Below are positions 13,999 through 15,557 of a stretch of DNA of 15,557 nt, in pieces. The position numbers were made by a program, and so were the translations under genes. Under the pieces are notes generated by a model. The model did no database searches and was not told the origin of the DNA. It saw only the letters and a program-made list of their open reading frames with translations. Numbering within the stretch: the first letter of the stretch is position 1; the number at the start of each line of letters is the position of its first letter. The stretch comes from Cytophagales bacterium (GTDB lineage Bacteria > Bacteroidota > Bacteroidia > Cytophagales > UBA9547): the NCBI GenBank assembly GCA_025360395.1, contig JANYCH010000166.1, positions 1 to 15,557 of the forward strand, in the 5' to 3' direction.

Positions 13999-14039
13999 AG
14001 CGGCATAACTTTATTACTTTAGTGAAAAATCCTGAAATT

Positions 14040-14555
14040 ATGAAAAGGAATATTCTATTGGTTTTAATATTAGTTGTGTCCCAGATCTGTTGTGCTCAAA
14101 TGCTGAAATTTATGGTTAAAGACACTAAAACAGATCAGCCTATAGAGGGCGTTGAGGTTTTTTCTCATGAAGCCCACGATAAAATCGCTTACACATCCAA
14201 AAAAGGATATGTAAAATTTGATGTTCGCAAAACAGATACACTGGTGTTTTTCAAAAAGAACTTTACACCTTTTTATTTACAGATTGACCATAAAAATTTT
14301 GATACTATTAACCAAGTCATTCATTTAAAAATGAAAAAGGACAAAAAAACGGTAGAAAACAGATTGCCAACGAAATTCAATCAGTTGAATACGAGCAACT
14401 ATGATTTTACTCACGATTCCACTATCAACAATGAAATAAAAATAACCAGATATGAGGTTCCGGACAATGACCCGGTAAAAGACAGGTCATTTCATTTTGT
14501 GGAAATTAAGCTGGATGAAAAAGTCAATAAAAAATCGTCATATACAAGAAGATAG
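14040..14555 (+). CDS. small secreted protein with carboxypeptidase-regulatory-like domain
   Basis: Starting at the ATG at 14040 the protein is 171 residues, with a textbook signal peptide (KRNILLVLILVVSQICCA-Q). A GTG six codons upstream (14022) is in frame, but it only adds KNPEI before the signal peptide, so I prefer the ATG. The mature N-terminal half, QMLKFMVKDTKTDQPIEGVEVF ... KKGYVKFDVRKTDTLVFFKKNF, resembles the beta-sandwich of carboxypeptidase-regulatory-like domains often found at the N-termini of TonB-dependent receptors, here without a receptor. The C-terminal part is charged and has no recognised motif. It lies 41 bases after gldB and ends inside the left arm of a long terminator hairpin. 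Function is unknown; a link to gliding rests only on position. Confidence 0.72.
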   Translation: MKRNILLVLILVVSQICCAQMLKFMVKDTKTDQPIEGVEVFSHEAHDKIAYTSKKGYVKFDVRKTDTLVFFKKNFTPFYLQIDHKNFDTINQVIHLKMKKDKKTVENRLPTKFNQLNTSNYDFTHDSTINNEIKITRYEVPDNDPVKDRSFHFVEIKLDEKVNKKSSYTRR

Positions 14556-14583
14556 CCTGCTTTCAGGCTATCTTCTTGTATAT
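14540..14583. terminator. 20-bp perfect hairpin, bidirectional terminator between converging genes
   Basis: The left arm (14540-14559) and right arm (14564-14583) are perfect reverse complements over 20 bp around a CTTT loop; the core is AAGATAGCCTG / CAGGCTATCTT. The last five sense codons and the TAG of the upstream gene lie within the left arm, and the slyD-type gene stop (14585-14587) sits one base past the right arm. The + side continues with TTTTAATGG. On the - side the stem is followed after TGACGA by a run of six T. Both directions therefore have some T-tract support. Confidence 0.85.
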
Positions 14584-14584
14584 T

Positions 14585-15076
14585 TTAATGGTGGTGCCCA
14601 CCTACACCATGTACATGTCCATGAGAAATCTCTTCAGCTGTAGCATTTCTGACATCCACTATTTTTCCACTAAAAAGTAATTTTTCTCCAGCTAAGGGAT
14701 GATTAAAGTCCATCAAGACATTTTCATCATCAAATTCTAAAACAGTTCCATAAAAACGGTTTCCCTGATTGTCCTGCATAGGCAATTCAGCACCTTCAAC
14801 CATTTCATCTTCAGGCATTTCTCCAAAAGCACCTCTCGGGATGGAAACAACATTTTCTTCTACCACTGAACCATAAGCCTGATCTGCTTCAAGTTCAAAA
14901 TTGAAAGTATCACCTACATTCAAGCCGTTAAGGTTATTATCGAAAGCTTCTAAAGTATGGCCATTCCCATGTATAAAAGCAAAAGGATCCTCTACAGTGG
15001 CAGAATCAACTACTTCACCAGACTCAATTTTTAATTCGTAGCTTACAAGGACTACTTTATCTTTAGCGATTTGCAT
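14585..15076 (-). CDS. slyD: FKBP-type peptidyl-prolyl cis-trans isomerase, SlyD-like
   Basis: SlyD-type proteins catalyse prolyl isomerisation, act as chaperones and can carry Ni(II). The 163 residues hold a split FKBP domain (about 1-72 and 122-145) around an insert-in-flap domain (about 75-120), the SlyD arrangement. Visible motifs are VSYELKIESGEVVDSA, HGNGHTLEAFDNNLNGLNVGD, LEADQAYG and DFNHPLAGEKLLFSGKIVDV. The C-terminus ends in HGHVHGVGGHHH, six histidines in the last twelve residues, a metal-binding tail like that of SlyD although shorter and without its cysteines. There is no signal peptide, so it is cytoplasmic. It is a monocistronic-looking gene with a perfect -7 element upstream and a hairpin terminator after it. 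Confidence 0.92.
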   Translation of the reverse strand: MQIAKDKVVLVSYELKIESGEVVDSATVEDPFAFIHGNGHTLEAFDNNLNGLNVGDTFNFELEADQAYGSVVEENVVSIPRGAFGEMPEDEMVEGAELPMQDNQGNRFYGTVLEFDDENVLMDFNHPLAGEKLLFSGKIVDVRNATAEEISHGHVHGVGGHHH

Positions 15077-15107
15077 TTACTAAAATTTTAATTTATTTCG
15101 TTTTAAA

Positions 15108-15115
15108 CAAAGGTA
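15108..15115 (-). promoter_or_regulatory. candidate -7 element for the slyD-like gene
   Basis: Reverse-strand TACCTTTG is a perfect TAnnTTTG match, 31 bases before the ATG at 15074-15076. No clear TTG is found at the usual -33 distance. It sits in the 84-base divergent gap with the serine hydrolase gene, which otherwise holds only AT-rich sequence; a near match TACTTTTA (15119-15126, +) might serve the opposite gene. Confidence 0.42.
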
Positions 15116-15160
15116 AATGTACTTTTAAGGCTTTCCTAGTAGAAAATATCCAAAAATGTT

Positions 15161-15557
15161 ATGTTAAAGAAATTTTTAAAATGGATTGGCATTTCAATCT
15201 TAACACTGATTGTTGGGACGAATTTATATGCTATTATTTCGGGTAAAACTTATTTTTACAAAGCTTTAAGGTATAACCTTGCTGATGTAGACGACTACAA
15301 GATATTCAGTAACAGGACAATCAGCAAAAGTACCATACCTCAATTATGGCCGGAATCCAAACAATTAAATCAAATTCCTTTATCTGTTGAATTAAATTCT
15401 ACTTTAGATAAATATAAAACTTTTGCTTTTCTGGTAATAAAAAATGATTCAGTCGTTTATGAAGAATATCACGATGGTTATGATAATAAGTCATACTCTA
15501 ATTCTTTTAGTATTGCCAAATCTATTGTAAGTATTTTAATAGGGGTAGCGCTTAAAG
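15161..15557 (+). CDS. beta-lactamase-like (class C family) serine hydrolase, partial
   Basis: The ORF starts at ATG 15161 and runs off the window after 132 full codons. It opens with an N-terminal membrane anchor (about 7-27, KWIGISILTLIVGTNLYAII), then TISKSTIPQLWP and FAFLVIKNDSVVYEEYHDGYD, which lead to SFSIAKSIVSILIGVAL. SIAK at 117-120 is the SxxK nucleophile motif of the penicillin-binding-protein and beta-lactamase superfamily, with S117 the expected acylated serine. The 'vIkndsvvyEeYhdGyd...S.S.aKSivs.LiG' layout is characteristic of Bacteroidota serine hydrolases of this kind, many of them esterases or peptidases rather than antibiotic-resistance enzymes. The later YxN and HxG-type motifs would lie beyond the window, so activity cannot be judged. 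Confidence 0.85.
   Translation, partial: MLKKFLKWIGISILTLIVGTNLYAIISGKTYFYKALRYNLADVDDYKIFSNRTISKSTIPQLWPESKQLNQIPLSVELNSTLDKYKTFAFLVIKNDSVVYEEYHDGYDNKSYSNSFSIAKSIVSILIGVALK

Noticed and set aside
14022..14039. GTG start six codons upstream for the small secreted protein
   Set aside because: The ATG at 14040 directly begins a normal signal peptide; a TACTTTAG near-match to the -7 element at 14015-14022 would also put the transcript start after the GTG. The GTG remains possible.
15161..15557. Antibiotic-resistance beta-lactamase
   Set aside because: Only the SxxK region is present, and the N-terminal anchor and flanking pattern fit general serine hydrolases; resistance is not supported.
1..15557. 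tRNA or rRNA genes, CRISPR arrays, insertion sequences
   Set aside because: No cloverleaf-like segment, regular repeat-spacer array, transposase frame or paired terminal repeats were seen on either strand.

Overview
The window looks like chromosomal DNA of a gliding member of the Bacteroidota, most likely a Cytophagales relative (Cytophaga/Sporocytophaga-like). The reasons are: AT-rich sequence; two gliding-motility lipoprotein genes (gldB and gldD); the linkage of mutY, ssb, a HU gene and RNase G to gld genes; several start-proximal matches to the Bacteroidota -7 promoter element TAnnTTTG; little sign of Shine-Dalgarno sequences; and a large basic N-terminal extension on an RluB-type pseudouridine synthase. 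No mobile element, CRISPR array, tRNA or rRNA is visible.

Layout. 1-255 (-): 5' part of an FAD-dependent geranylgeranyl-reductase-type oxidoreductase. 395-1600 (+): pseudouridine synthase, converging on miaA (1608-2519, -) across a shared hairpin terminator. 2614-7706 (+): a compact six-gene signalling operon: secreted YfiR-family protein, secreted TPR protein, HAMP/PP2C phosphatase (SiaA-like), SiaB-type kinase, SiaC-type regulatory phosphoprotein, and a small coiled-coil/two-TM protein. 9878-7693 (-): mutY, ssb and gldD, with a strong hairpin directly before gldD. 10014-14555 (+): HU-family gene, membrane-anchored TPR gene, 29-codon basic ribosomal-type protein, terminator-like hairpin, RNase G, gldB, and a small secreted carboxypeptidase-regulatory-like protein. 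15076-14585 (-): SlyD-type FKBP, converging on the preceding gene over a 20-bp perfect hairpin. 15161-15557 (+): 5' part of a class-C beta-lactamase-like serine hydrolase.

The most interesting region is the signalling operon. It has the SiaA/SiaB/SiaC phosphatase-kinase-switch trio known from Pseudomonas aeruginosa, including a Thr at SiaC position 68, but no diguanylate cyclase. Where SiaD would be, there is a 169-residue protein with a SiaD-stalk-like coiled coil joined to two membrane helices. A YfiR-like periplasmic protein and a secreted TPR protein lead the operon and could feed the extracytoplasmic sensor of the phosphatase. I infer a partner-switching pathway with a non-cyclic-di-GMP membrane output. 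The right half combines housekeeping nucleic-acid genes with gliding genes in an arrangement that lacks gldE between ssb and gldD and gldC after gldB.
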